Source: Manihot esculenta (lineage: Eukaryota > Streptophyta > Magnoliopsida > Malpighiales > Euphorbiaceae). Taken from it: a stretch of 64,000 bases of DNA. The notes beneath the pieces were generated by a model. The model was not told the DNA's origin and made no database searches. It saw only the letters and a list, made by a program, of their open reading frames with translations. Numbering within the stretch: position 1 is the first letter of the stretch; each line of letters begins with the position of its first letter. This document shows, one piece after another, positions 1 through 10,720 of the stretch. The position numbers and the translations under genes are program-made. The stretch covers positions 1,116,611 to 1,180,610 of the forward strand of contig NC_035177.2 in assembly GCF_001659605.2 (NCBI RefSeq), given 5' to 3'.

Positions 1-116
1 TCGTGTATGGAATTTTATCAAGTGTAACAGGATGTATAGTAGGCTTGCTACGGGTTTCAGCGACCTTAAGTCGATCTGAACTTTAGCACCGGTAGTGGTC
101 CGGTTCTCGATTCGTT
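1..116 (+). repeat. 3' end fragment of a Tekay-like LTR
   Basis: The stretch matches the last ~110 bases of the other LTRs here: the 'GGCTTGCTACGGGT' block, a degenerate 'CGACCTTAAGTCGATCTG', and 'CACCGGTAGTGGTCCGG'. It runs directly into the next LTR start at 117. Its own last bases (TTCGTT) are a worn version of the usual GTCGTTACA tip. It is either an LTR cut by the window edge with element A inserted at its end, or the tail of a tandem LTR pair. Confidence 0.75.
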
Positions 117-2338
117 TGTAATACCCGACTAGACTCCAGTATCGGAATCCTTACCATCCGGTGGAATCTCGGATGTCGGAACTCTCTAGTAGGGTAAAAT
201 ATGTTTTTACAAATGTTTTTCATGTTTTTGATGATTAATTTTGAGTTAAAGTTTTAAAGAAAAGAAAAGAAAAAGAATGAAGGAAGAGCCCAGGTTCGGT
301 CGTCGAACCTCAAGTTCGGCCGTCGAACATGGGATGCATGTGGAGGCACGTTAGGCCCTTGAAGGTGGTCTGGCCAGCCACCTATAAAGGGGTTCCCTGT
401 CCGAAATGGGCGAGTTTTCTCTCCCCATTTCCGGCCAAGATGAGTCTCCGCCATCCCTTGTCGATCTTGAGTCCTTCCTTCAAATCTCTCGTGGTTTTTA
501 GGAGTTTTTTAACTTGGTTTTGAAGATTTTGGAGCTAAGATCAAGATTTGAAGTTTGGAGACCCCGGAGCTCTCTTCCTCCACTTCTCCAAGTTTAGGTC
601 GCCTCCCCTCTCGATCTTCAAGAGGTAAGGGTAGATCTTCAACTTATTCTATATTTTAAACAAGTTTTATGAAGGGTTATGGGGTAGGAATGCAAGTTTG
701 AGTTAGTTGTAAAAATGTAGGGTTAAGTTGGTTTATTGTTGAAAATATGTAAAATGTGTTTATGCTTTGTGTTGTTGTTGGGGTTTAGGATAGTTTGAGA
801 CCCCTATATGTTTGTTTGCGTGTGTGTGCATGTTGTAGAATAGCTAATTGCGTGTTTGAAAAGTTTGGGAGGAAAATGTGCATGAGGAGGCTGAGTTCTA
901 CCACTTTGGAAGAACTCAGGTTCGGCAGCCGAAGGCACTTTCGGCCGCCGAACCTGCCTGTGGAGGCAAGCTTTTGGCTGCCGAACCCTGCCCTTGAAAG
1001 TTGGACTTTCGGCTCTAGAGGGTAGTTTCGGCCGCCGAAGGTGCCGCCAAAGGTGCATGAGTTTCGTCTCTGGAAGGGAGTTTCGGCCGCCGAAAGTGCC
1101 GCCGAAAGTAGCTGAGTTTCGGCTCTGGAGGGACTTTCGGCCGTCGAACCTGCCGCCGAAAGTACCCTGTTTAGCCTTCCTTTGCATGTTTTCTATGATT
1201 ATTTTAGGATGTTTTAGGGGGTTTTTGGGGAGTTGTTTAGAGTCATTTTAGTGTATATTTGGTCCCTCATTTGAGTCCAACTGTGTAGGTTCGGACCCGA
1301 GGAACCGAGGACCCTAGCTGTAGGATAGCTGCTTCAGAGTCTATTCAGAGTCAGCCAGAGGTGAGTAGAACTGAACTACGTTTTAAAATAATAAAGTTTT
1401 GAGTATGTTCATGCATCATGAATGCCATGATATATTTCAGGTTGTTGCATTAGAATCTCATGAATATGCTGCATTGCATTCTATGTTGTTGATGTGGATG
1501 GATGTTGGATGATCCATTAGCCCTCAATATGATATGATGATTAATGAAAGTCCAAGGCTACCAATGTCCACGCGTCCTAGCAATTTTTATGTATGATATG
1601 ATGATTAATGAAGTCTAGGGCTACACATGTCCACGCGTCTTGGCATTGTGTGATGTTTAAGAGGAAGTGCTGCGGAGCTCCGTCGAGGGCCGGGCACATT
1701 GGATATGTAGAGAGTTATTGGTGACAAGTCCATCCGTGATGTGAATTGTATGTGTTGTGATGCATTCCATGTAAGCATAATTTATGAATATGTTATTTTT
1801 GTTCTGCTCATTGGGCTTTTTAGCTCACCCCCTTTCCCTTAACCACTAGGCTTGCATGTTCAGGATAGACCGGGGAGTCTTCAAGGTTGAAGTATGTTAT
1901 GCCTATGTAATAGTGTTAGTAGTGGACATGTATTGTAATAATAGTTTAAGGATGTTATGTAATGCAAAGTGAGGTATTGAGGTTTAGAATTATGCTTGGC
2001 CCTAATGTATGGTTATCCCTTTGTACATGATCCTTTTCAATGAAATAGTTTAATGATGTTTTTATGAGATATGAACCTAGCTTGACATGTTATGTTGACC
2101 CACTAGAGTATTTGATGAGGGTTCTAGTAGGGGTTTTATGTTTATGGTATTAGTGCATGCACAGACCAAGCTTGGTAAAAGGAAAGTTTTAAATTTTTAT
2201 GAAAATGTATGATCATGTATGGGATGTTATCAGGTACACAGGTGGTATGTTAGGCTTGCTACGGGTCCCGGCGACCTTATGTCGATCTGGATCCTAGCGC
2301 CGGTAGCAGTCCGATTTCCGGGTCATTACATCATTACA
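117..2338 (+). repeat. 5' LTR of element A (2.2 kb)
   Basis: It starts TGTAATACCCGACTAG and ends ..TCATTACA, followed three bases later by the primer-binding site. The 8-bp tip TCATTACA is duplicated (2323-2330 and 2331-2338), so the true end is one of the two. In order it holds a palindromic iteron cluster near 296-335, a TATA box at 383-389, a donor-like AGAG|GTAAGG at 625, a second iteron cluster with the conserved hairpin (917-956) to about 1175, an acceptor-like TGTGTAG at 1288, a donor-like CCAGAG|GTGAGTAGAA at 1361, two worn copies of the small-hairpin repeat (about 1550-1646) and an acceptor-like TTCAG at 1863. The ORFs across the iterons on both strands are by-products of the repeat. 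Confidence 0.9.
383..389 (+). promoter_or_regulatory. TATA box of element A LTR
   Basis: CCTATAAAGG lies about 265 bp into the LTR and just downstream of the first palindromic iteron cluster. The same CTATAAA-type motif sits at the corresponding place in the LTRs of the 6352 solo copy, D, E and H. It is the best candidate for the core promoter of the genomic transcript. Confidence 0.65.
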
Positions 2339-2341
2339 GAG

Positions 2342-2354
2342 TGGTATCAGAGCC
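2342..2354 (+). other. Primer-binding site of element A (initiator Met tRNA)
   Basis: TGGTATCAGAGCC begins three bases after the LTR end. It is complementary to the 3' end of plant initiator tRNA-Met, the usual primer of Tekay-like and copia elements. The leader that follows (2355-2609) contains the conserved 'CACTAGGATAGGATGT' block shared with B, D, G and I, and no gene. Confidence 0.85.
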
Positions 2355-2609
2355 CTAGGTTTATATGGTCGGATCTAGGGTGTTGGACTCATAGATGTTA
2401 TAAAGGGCAAGTACAATTAGGAAAAATCATGTCCACTAGGATAGGATGTAGAGTCCTGTCTTGATGAATATTTGATGATGTGTAATGCCATGATTGTATG
2501 CATGTGCATTGATGATATGCTGTATATGATGAGGGTTTATGTGTATCCATATGAACCTTGTGATGCTAATGTCTCTGTGTTAAACGTTGTTTTTTTTTCA
2601 GAAGACAGG

Positions 2610-2790
2610 ATGCGAGGCTCATGTTGATCTGCACGGTTGATCGGAGTTCCACCTGAAAATGAGGGTATGGATGCCCTTTCTCCTATTGCTCCGTCAAGAG
2701 CGCGATCGAGTAAGACTAACAGGGGAGAAACGTCAAGGGACCCTCGAAGGTCTTTTGATGTAAACAGAAGAAGAACAGATCCAGGAAGGA
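2610..2790 (+). pseudogene. Element A gag, piece 1 (N-terminus)
   Basis: The ATG at 2610 lines up with the [10 protein letters not shown] start of the intact element I polyprotein. The sixth codon is a stop (TGA at 2625-2627) where the intact copy has CGA; the neighbouring CGT is TGT, so two CpG sites have both become TpG. The piece continues in the low-complexity, Arg/Ser-rich N-terminus of Gag ('VPPENEG') until it is split by the minus-strand solo LTR at 2791. It is non-functional. Confidence 0.8.
2786..2790. repeat. Target-site duplication AAGGA (left copy) of the minus-strand solo LTR
   Basis: AAGGA at 2786-2790 is repeated exactly at 5446-5450 on the other side of the solo LTR. Five-base duplications are normal for Ty3/gypsy integrase. 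Confidence 0.9.
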
Positions 2791-3864
2791 TGTAACGACC
2801 CGTAAACTGGACCGCTACCGGCACTAGGATCCAGATCGGCTTAAGGCCGCCGGGACCCGTAGCAAGGCTAACATACATCCTGCATACCTGTTTAATCCCA
2901 TACATGACCAAACATATACATAAAAATTTTAAACTTTTCTTTCATTTACCAAACTTAACCTGTGCATGCACAACTCACAACCATAAACATCAAACCCCAC
3001 ACTGGAGCCCTCAACAAATGCTCCAATGGGGTAACATATCATACAAAAAGCCTGGTTTACATAAACATTGATAAAACATTTTATAGATCATGTACAAGGG
3101 GATTAACCAACATACTAGGGTCAAGCATAACTCTAAACCTCAATAAGCATCATTACATTACATTACTATACTTTACATTACAATGTCTTTCTCATGTCCA
3201 CGGCTAGCTATTACATAAAACATAACTTTACTCTTGTTGACTTCCTGATCTAACCCGTACCTGCAAATCTGGGGGATTAAGGGAGTGGGGTGAGCTACTA
3301 GAGCCCAGTGAACAAAATAATAAAAACATTTAAAACATATGCTATCATGGAATGCATCACATCACAGACAAAACACATCAAGGATGAACTTGTCACCGTT
3401 AGCCCACTACACATTCCAATAGTGCTAGGGGCGTAGAATGGGCCTCATTGGTCTTCCTCTTACATTAACATAACATAACATTCCAATATGCCAGGGGCGT
3501 AGAATGGGCCTCACTGGTCTTTCTCTTACATAGTGCCAAGGGCGTAGAATGGGCCTCATTGGTCTTTCATACCGTATCATCATTATCTCATATCATATCA
3601 TATCATAGTGCGGGCTAAAAGATCATCCAACATTCATCCACATCAACAACATAATATGCAATGCAACATATTCGTGAGTTCTAATGCAAACATCCTAATA
3701 TATCTCATGGCATTCATAATGCGTGAATCATGCTAAAACTTTCATTATTTACTTTGAAACATAAAGAGTCATTCTACTCACCTCAGGCTAGCTCTGACAA
3801 GACACTAAAGCAGCTGTCTCACTACTGGGGTCCTTGATTCCTCGGGTCCGAACCTACACAGGTG

Positions 3865-4330
3865 TAGGGGTGAGCATTCGGTCGGTTCGGTTCAAAACTG
3901 AATCGAACCGAATAAATCGAAAACCGAAATTTTAGTGTTTATGAAAATCAAACCGAATCAATTTTGATCAGAAACCGAATCAAATCGAACCGGTTTGATT
4001 CGATTCGATTCGGTTTGATCGGTTTCGATTTTTAATAATTTTTTTATTTTTTATGCTTTATTTTTAATATTTTAAATTTTAATTAAAATATTTTAATTTT
4101 AATATGATTTAATTTCTCTATATTATTGAAAAAAACATATTATTATCACTAATCGGTTCGGTTCGGTTTTTTCGGTTTTTTTCTGATCAAAATCGAACCG
4201 AACTGAAATAATTGAAATTTCTAAAATTAAAAACCGAACCTAACCGAAATGTATAAAAAACCGAACCAAAATTTTAAATCGGTTCGATTCAGTCGGTTTT
4301 TTCGTTTGAACCGAATACTGCTCACCCCTA
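3865..4330. mobile_element. hAT-type MITE (466 bp) inside the minus-strand solo LTR
   Basis: It has terminal inverted repeats TAGGGGTGAGCA and TGCTCACCCCTA. The 8-bp target duplication CACAGGTG lies at 3857-3864 and 4331-4338; the uninterrupted sequence is present once in the other LTRs. The 8-bp duplication and TAGGG-type ends indicate the hAT superfamily. The interior is AT-rich with many copies of CGGTTCGGTT/AACCGAACCG in both orientations, so the ends can fold back over a long distance. No transposase is encoded. Confidence 0.88.
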
Positions 4331-5193
4331 CACAGGTGGACTCAAATGAGGGACCAAACATACATAAACATGACTCTAAAATACTCCCCAAAAACCCCCC
4401 TAAAACACCTTAAAACAATCATAGAAAACATACAAAGGGAGGCTGAACAGGGCACTTTCGGCGGCAGGTTCGGCGGCTGAAAGTCCCTCCAGAGCTAAAA
4501 CTCAGCCACTTTCGGCGGCACCTTCGGCGGCCGAAAGTCCCTTCCAGAGACGAAACTCATGCATGTTCAGCGGCACCTTCGGTGATCGAAACTCCCTTCC
4601 AGAGCTGAAAGTCCACTTTCGGGGGCGGGGTTCGGCAGCCAAAGGCTTGCCTCCACAGGCAGGTTCGGCGGCCGAAAGTCCCTTCGGCTGCCGAACCTGA
4701 GTTCTTCCAAAGTGGTAGAACTCAGCCATTCACATGCATATTTTGCCTCCCAAACCATTCAAACATGCATTTTACTATTCTACAATATGCATACACAAGC
4801 AAATAAGCATATAGGGGCCTCAAACTATCCTAAACCCTAACAACAACACAAAACAACTCACATTGTCCATATACTCAACATTAACCTAAACATGCATTTC
4901 TACCCAATGAACCTTCATGAAACTTAAACAAAACATGAAGAGAGGTGAGGATCTACTCTTACCTATTGAAGATCGAGAGGAGAGGCGATCCAACTCGGAG
5001 ATGGGAGAGATCTAGCTCCTTGGGTCTCCAAGTTCCAAAAACTTGTCCTAAGCTCACAATTCTTCAAAACCAAGTAAACACTTGTTAAAACTTAAAAGAT
5101 TTGAGGAAAATCATCAAAACCAACCATGGGAGAGCATGGACTCACCTCTGGCTAGAAATGGGGAAGAAACTCGCCCATTTTCGGCCATGGGGG

Positions 5194-5201
5194 TTCTTAT
5201 A
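5194..5201 (-). promoter_or_regulatory. TATA-like box of the minus-strand solo LTR
   Basis: On the minus strand CCCCTATAAGAACCCC falls at the place where the other LTRs carry CTATAAAG, next to the conserved GGCCAGCCCC block. Confidence 0.5.
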
Positions 5202-5445
5202 GGGGCTGGCCAGGCCACCTTCGAAAGCCTAAAGTGCCTCCAAAACTCATGCAAGTTCGGCGGCCGAACCTGAGATTCCCTCTATGGTCTTTTTCATTCA
5301 AAACTCAATTTCTTCCTCACTTAAAACCATAAAATACATTAAAACATTTTATAAAAACATGATTTTACCCTTTTAGAGGTTTCCGACATCCTGGATTCCA
5401 CCGGACGGTAGGAATTCCAATACCGGAGTCTAGCCGGGTATTACA

Positions 5446-5450
5446 AAGGA
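5446..5450. repeat. Target-site duplication AAGGA (right copy)
   Basis: This is the exact match of 2786-2790; gag of element A resumes immediately after it. Confidence 0.9.
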
Positions 5451-6351
5451 TGTCTGCAGATGTTAGGGAAACAGTAGGGGATGATCAGAGGAGAGATGGA
5501 AGTCTGGGTGTGAGTTTTGAAGGAGAGAGTATGGGAGAGTCTGAAGGAGGTGCTCAGGCCTCAAGATCTGCCTATCCACCTCAGTACTAACCCTATCCAC
5601 AGGGAGCCGGATATCCGATGGGAGGCACATCGGATTACTCTAGCTACCACCCGTACCCCTCATATATGCCTTATCCTCCCTACTACCCACCATATCCACC
5701 CTACCCTATGTTTTCACCTCCATACTATTATTAGAATTCGGCAAACCCTAACCTAGGGAGTGCTGCACCACCTCCTCCTCCACCATCAGAACTAGTAATT
5801 CCTGAGACTCAACTGTCCAAACCTAACCCATCAGCAGGGAGTAAGGTCAAAATGACGGATTACCTAAAGTTGGATGCTCCTAAGTATAAAGAGGGTGATG
5901 ACCCGTTTGAATACATCAAAGCAGTGAAAATGAGGGCTGATGAGTTAGGGTCTAGTGACAGCAGAGCCATTCAGATGGCGAGTTCACTCTAAAGTGAAAG
6001 AAGGCAAATGAGTGGTTCAAGAATTATGTGAACCCGAAACTGGATGGCTTATCTTGGGAATAATTAGCAAATGAGTTTGCAGGGTGGACTATTCCAGACA
6101 GTTCAAGGGAGTTGAAGGTGATAGAGTTTGAACAACTAAGGCAAACTGAAGAAATGAGTGTGGATGAGTACACAGATAAATTTTTGGAGTTGCTTCAGTT
6201 TGTGGGTCAGGCTTATGACACTGACAAGAACAAGGCTATGAGGTATACCATGAGACTCCACTCTAGTTATTCCTCCATGATCTTAGCAGCAGAGGGAGAG
6301 AGTTTCCACACTATAGTGGATGCAACCAGAAAGATGGATGCTAGTGCCATT
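5451..6351 (+). pseudogene. Element A gag, piece 2 (capsid region)
   Basis: The sequence continues the gag broken at 2790: a Tyr/Pro-rich stretch (about 5570-5740), then the retrotransposon gag domain with recognisable 'KVKMTDYLKLDAP', 'EWFKNYVNP' and 'FEQLRQTEEMSVDEYTDKFLELLQF'. Several stops and frame changes are present, for example TAA at about 5588 and TAG in place of GAG at about 6062. The longest open part is 6112-6360. It ends where the next solo LTR is inserted, at codons for 'DASAI'. Confidence 0.85.
6347..6351. repeat. Target-site duplication CCATT/CCATC of solo LTR 6352-8648
   Basis: CCATT lies to the left and CCATC (8649-8653) to the right. The uninterrupted gag of element B reads GTGCCATCATTCAG, so the ancestral site was CCATC and the left copy has one C-to-T change. 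Confidence 0.8.
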
Positions 6352-8648
6352 TGTAATACCCGGCTAGACTCCGGTATCGGAATTCCCACCGTCCGATGGA
6401 ATCTCGGATGTCAGAAATCCCTAGAAGGGTAAAAACATATTTTTATAAAATATTTTAATGTATTTTATGTTTTTAAGCAAGAAAGAAAATGAGTTTTTGC
6501 ATGAAAATAACCTTGGAGGAAGACCCAGGTTCGGCCGCCGAACATGCATGCGCTTCGGGAGTGCTTTAGGCCCCCGAAGGCATAAGTGAGGGAAGTCTAG
6601 GTTCGGCCGCCGAACATGGCATGCATGCGGAGGCACGTTAGGTCCCCGAAAGTGGCTCGGCCAGCCACCTATAAAGGGGTCCTTTGTCCGAAACGGGCGA
6701 GCTTTTCTCCCCATTTTTGGCCAAGGTGAGCTCTCCGCCGTCCCTTGTTGATTTTGAGCTTCTTCCTTCGAGTTTTTATGTTTTCTTATGAGTTTTAACT
6801 TGGTTTTTGAAGATTTCAAGCTTAGATTGAAGTTGTGAAGCTTGGAGACCTCAGGAACCCATCTTCCCCAAATCTCCAAGTTATGTCACACTCTCTCTCG
6901 ATCTTCAAGAGGTAAGAGTCGATCTTGAGCTCATTATATGTTTTAAACAAGTTTTAAGTTGATTCATGGGGTAGAAATGCATGTTTAGGTTAGATGAACA
7001 TGGTTAGGGTTATATGTGAGTTCTTGGAGAATGTGAGTTGAATGTGTTTGTGCTTTGTGTTTTTGTTGGGGTTTAGGTTAGTTTGAGACCCCTATATGTT
7101 TATGGAAGTGTAAATGCATGTTTTGGTTGAATTGTATGCTTGATTGGAAGGTTGGGAGGTGAAATGTGCATGAGAGCTGAGTTTCTGCCACTTTGGGAGA
7201 ACTTAGGTTCGGCAGCCGAAGGGACTTTCGGCCGCTGAACCTGCCTGTGGAGGCCAGCCTTTCGGCTGCCGAAGCCTGCCCCCGAAAGTGGACTTTCGTC
7301 TCTGGAGGGGACTTTCGGCCGCCGAAGGTGCCGCTGAACATGCATGAGTTTCGCCTCTGGAGAGAACCTTCGGCCGCCGAAAGTGCCGCCGAAGGTGCAT
7401 GACTTTTGGCTCTGGAGGGACTTTCGGCCGCCGAACCTGCCGCCGAAAGTGCCCTGTTCAGCCCTCCTTTGCATGAATTCTTTGATTGTTTTGAGGTGTT
7501 TTAGGGGGTTTTTAGGGGGTATTTTAAGAGTCATGTTCTAGTATGTTTGGTCCCTCATTTGAGTCCACCTGTGTAGGTGCGGACCCGAGGAACTGAGGAC
7601 CCCTGCAGTGAGTCAGCTGCTCCAGTTTATTGTCAGAGCTAGCCAGAGGTGAGTAGAATAAACCTGTATGTTTTAAAGCAAATAAATTATAAAGTTTGAG
7701 CATGTTCATGCATCATGAATGCCATGTGATATCTTAGGTTGTTGCATTAGAATTCATGAATATGCTGCATTACATAATTCTATGATGGATGTGGATGGAT
7801 GTTGGATGATCCTTAGTCCTCGATATGATGCGATGTGATATGATACGGTATGGTATGGTATGGAAGTCCGGTTGACCCATTCTACGTCCCAACATTATGT
7901 AAGAGAAAGTCCGGTTGACCCATTCTATGTCCCGACACTTTGGAATGTTATGATATGTTATGTTTAAGAGAAAGTCCGGTTGACCCATTCTACGTCCCGG
8001 CACCTTGGAATGTAGAGGACTATTGGTGACAATACCGTCCTTGATGTGATTTGTTTGTGATGTGTTGCATCCCATGAAAGCATGAAATTTTAATATATGA
8101 TTTAAATGTTTTACTATTCTGCTCACTGGGCTCTAGTAGCTCACCCCATTTCCCTAATCCCCCAGGTATGCAGGTACGGGATAGACCAGGAGGTCAGCTA
8201 GAGTAAAGTCATGTTTATGTAATAGCTAGTGGTGGACATGATGGATATTGAAATGTATTGTATTGAATAGTTATGTAATGTAATGATGTTATTGAGGATT
8301 AGAGTGTGCTTGACCCTAGTTTGTATGGTTATCCCTTTTGATACATGATCTTTCAAATGTAATGGTTTAATAATGTTTTATGTAAACCAAACTTAATGTA
8401 TGTATGTTACCCCATTGGAGCATTGATGAGGACTCCAATATGAGGTTGATGATTATGATTATGAGTTATGCATGCACAGGTTGAGTTTGGTAATTGAATG
8501 AGAAAAGTTCAAATTTTTATGTATATGTTGATCATGTATGGGATTAAACAGGTTTACAAGTTTTATGTCAGGCTTGCTACAGGTCCCGGCGGCCTTAAGC
8601 CGATCTGGATCCTAGCGCCGGTAGTGGTCCGATTTTCGGGTTGTTACA
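6352..8648 (+). mobile_element. Solo LTR (2297 bp), Tekay-like, plus strand, inserted in gag of A
   Basis: It starts TGTAATACCCGGCTAG, ends TTTCGGGTTGTTACA, and has a 5-bp duplication with one mismatch. It contains TATAAAG at 6670-6676, a donor-like AGAG|GTAAGAG near 6910, the conserved hairpin at 7205-7242 inside an iteron cluster (7200-7460), an acceptor-like TGTGTAG near 7577, a donor-like CCAGAG|GTGAGTAGAA near 7647 and three small-hairpin repeats (7864-8003). Gag sequence flanks it directly on both sides, so it has no internal region. Confidence 0.92.
6670..6676 (+). promoter_or_regulatory. TATA box of solo LTR 6352-8648
   Basis: CCTATAAAGG follows GGCCAGCCA at the same position as in the element A LTR. 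Confidence 0.6.
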
Positions 8649-8819
8649 CCATCATTCAGGGAATAGTAAAATAACAGGTGACACAGTCCTCAGATTCTAA
8701 AACCTCGAGTACAGGAAGATTTGATATCTCTTCTCTGAGTACAGTTGCCACGGGAAGTAAAAAGTGGAGCAAATCCACTAGGAAGACTAAGAAGAACAAG
8801 TTCTGAAACAGATTGAAGT
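8649..8819 (+). pseudogene. Element A gag, piece 3 (between capsid and zinc knuckle)
   Basis: It resumes at CCATCATTCAGGGA, matching the codons for 'AIIQG' in element B gag, and runs through a Ser/Lys-rich linker ('RKTKKNKF'). The linker ends in a TGA where intact copies have TGG (8804-8806). It is cut by element B at 8820; gag resumes at 14980. Confidence 0.8.
8815..8819. repeat. Target-site duplication GAAGT (left copy) of element B
   Basis: GAAGT at 8815-8819 is repeated at 14975-14979, directly after the 3' LTR of element B. Confidence 0.9.
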
Positions 8820-9205
8820 TGTAATACCCGGCTAGACTCCGGTATCGGAATTTCTACCGTCCGGTGGAATCTCGGGTGTCGGAGACCTCTAGAAGGGTAA
8901 AACCATATTTTTATAAAATGTTTTATGATGTTTATCTTCAACCAAACTTAATGTATGTATGTTACCCCATTGGAGCATTGTTGAGGACTCCAATGTGGGG
9001 TTGATGAATATGGTTATGAGATGTGCATGCACAGGTTGAGTTTGGTGAATGAAATGAGAAAAGTTTAAAATTTTATGCATATGTATGATCATGTATGGGA
9101 TTTGACAGGTATACAGGATGTATGTTTGGCTTGCTACGGGTCCCGGTGACCTTATATCGATCTGGATCCTAGCGCCAGTAGCGGTCCGGTTTTGGGGTCG
9201 TTACA
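8820..9205 (+). repeat. 5' LTR of element B, internally short
   Basis: It joins the first ~130 bases of the usual LTR (TGTAATACCCGGCTAGACTC .. GAAGGGTAAAA) directly to its last ~260 bases (from ACCAAACTTAATGTATG to GTCGTTACA). TATA box, iterons, conserved hairpin, splice-like sites and small-hairpin array are all absent. Confidence 0.9.
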
Positions 9206-9208
9206 GAG

Positions 9209-9220
9209 TGGTATCAGAGC
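9209..9220 (+). other. Primer-binding site of element B (initiator Met tRNA)
   Basis: TGGTATCAGAGC begins three bases after the 5' LTR. The leader to 9478 carries the conserved 'CACTAGGATAGGATGT' block and no gene. Confidence 0.88.
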
Positions 9221-9478
9221 TCTAGGTTCATATGATCGGACCTATAATGTGTCGGGCTCATAGTTGTCATAGAAGGTCAAGCACAATAGGAAAGATCATG
9301 TACACTAGGATAGGATGTGGAGTCCTGTCTTGTATGATGATGTGAAATGCCATGATAATATGCATGTGCATTAATGATATGCTTTGTATGTGATGCATGT
9401 GATGCAGGTTCATGTGTTTCCACATGAACCATATGATGCTAATGCTTGCTTGATATGTGCTGTTTTTTAGAAAACAGG

Positions 9479-10720
9479 ATGAGAGGAACTCGTCGATCTG
9501 CACGATTGACTGGAGTACCACCCCAGGACGAGGGCACTGATGCCCGTCCTCCTGCATTGCCTAGGGCAATGTCAAGTAGGTCCAGCAGAGAAAGAGCAGT
9601 AAGGGACCCTAGAAGGTCCTTGGATCTGGGTAGAAGCAGATCAGTGAGGGGGACAGTGCAAGGTGGTATGTCAGAAGATGTGGGGGGTGATATGGATGTG
9701 GATCAGAGGAGGGACGGCAGTCTTGGAGTGAGCATGTCAGAAGAGGGTATGGGAGAGTCCCAAGGAGGCACTCAGGCCTCAGGATTTGTTCAGCCACCTC
9801 ACTACCCACCCTTTTCACATAATCCCGGGTATTCGATGGGAGGTACATCGGATTACCCCAGTTTTAATCCTTATCACTCCCAGATGCCATACCCACTTTT
9901 CTACCCACCATACCCACAGTACCCTATGTATCCACCCCCGCTTTACTATCCAAATCCAGCAAACCCTACCTCAGGGGATGCTGCACCTCCTCCTCCACCA
10001 GCAGAACCCATAGTCCCAGAAACCCCAGTACCTAAACCTAGCTCATCTGGAGGGAGCAAGGTCAAGATGACCGACTACATGAAGCTTGGTGCTCCTCAGT
10101 ATGAAAAAGGGGATGACCCGTTTGTGTATCTTGAGAGGGTCAAGGTGATTACAGATGAGATAGGAGCTGATGACAGTAGAGCCATTCAGATGGCAGGGTT
10201 CACGCTTAAATGCAAGAAGGTCCGAGAGTGGTTTAAGAATTACGTGAACCCGAGGGTGGATAGCATGTCTTGGGAAGAGTTTGCAAATGAGTTTGCAGGT
10301 TGGGCTTTCCTTGATAGCTCCAGGGAGCTGAAGATGATCGAGTTTGAGCAGTTAAGGCAGACAGAAGAGATGAGTGTAGATGAGTTCACAGACAGATTCT
10401 TGGAGTTGTTGCCGTTTGCAGGGCAAAATCTTGACTCAGACCAGAAGAAGTCAAGGAGGTATATCATGAAACTCCATTCCAGGTATTGCTCCTTGATTCA
10501 GTCAGCAGATAGGGAGAGCTTCCATGCCATAGTGGATATGGCCCGAAAAATGGAGGCTAGTGCCATCATTCAGGGGACAGTTAAGCAGTCAGTGGCACAG
10601 TCTTCTGGTTCCAAGACCCCGGATGGGGGAAGGCTAGATCCATCATCCTTGAGTGCAGCAGCTTCAGGCAGCAAAAGGTGGGGTAACACCACTAGGAAGC
10701 CAAAGAAGAACAAGTTCTAG
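9479..10720 (+). pseudogene. gag: Element B gag (capsid), ends at a premature stop
   Basis: The start is ATG at 9479 ([10 protein letters not shown]), chosen because all relatives share it; the open frame itself extends 33 bases upstream. In order: a basic Arg/Ser-rich N-terminus, a Tyr/Pro-rich segment (about 9800-9960) and the gag capsid domain ('EWFKNYVNP', 'FEQLRQTEEMSVDEFTDRFLELLPF', about 10050-10560). The frame stops at TAG 10718-10720, where intact copies have TGG ('KKNKFW'). The CCHC zinc knuckle lies after the stop at about 10835-10880, in the same frame. In an active element this protein would build the virus-like particle and bind RNA. Confidence 0.88.

Larger units (their letters stand above)
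2791..5445 (-). mobile_element. Solo LTR of a Tekay-like element, minus strand, inserted in gag of A
   Basis: Read on the minus strand it begins TGTAATACCCGGCTAGACTC (at 5445) and ends GGGTCGTTACA (at 2791). It is flanked by AAGGA on both sides. Removing the 466-bp MITE and its 8-bp duplication leaves about 2181 bp, the normal LTR size. It has a TATAAGAA box (minus strand, 5194-5201), the conserved two-part hairpin (4660-4699), iterons at 4440-4700 and 5255-5270, and three small-hairpin repeats (3421-3568). There is no primer site or coding sequence on either side, so it is the product of LTR-LTR recombination. Confidence 0.93.

Noticed and set aside
804..1251. ORFs of 75-127 codons on both strands over the LTR iteron cluster (also at 7078-7541, 22089-22647, 29719-30291, 31380-31695, 48086-48434, 45612-46003, 53062-53607, 60423-60968)
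   Set aside because: They encode repeats such as FGGR, SAAE and RRPK in several frames at once because the iteron has no stop in any frame. They have no known domain, and the same ORFs recur in every LTR copy, including solo LTRs.
9609..9848. Minus-strand and alternative-frame ORFs over gag and pol (for example 9609-9848, 13880-14212, 25048-25329, 50125-50604, 55835-56179)
   Set aside because: They are shadows of the plus-strand gag-pol frames, recur at the same place in each copy and resemble no protein family I know.
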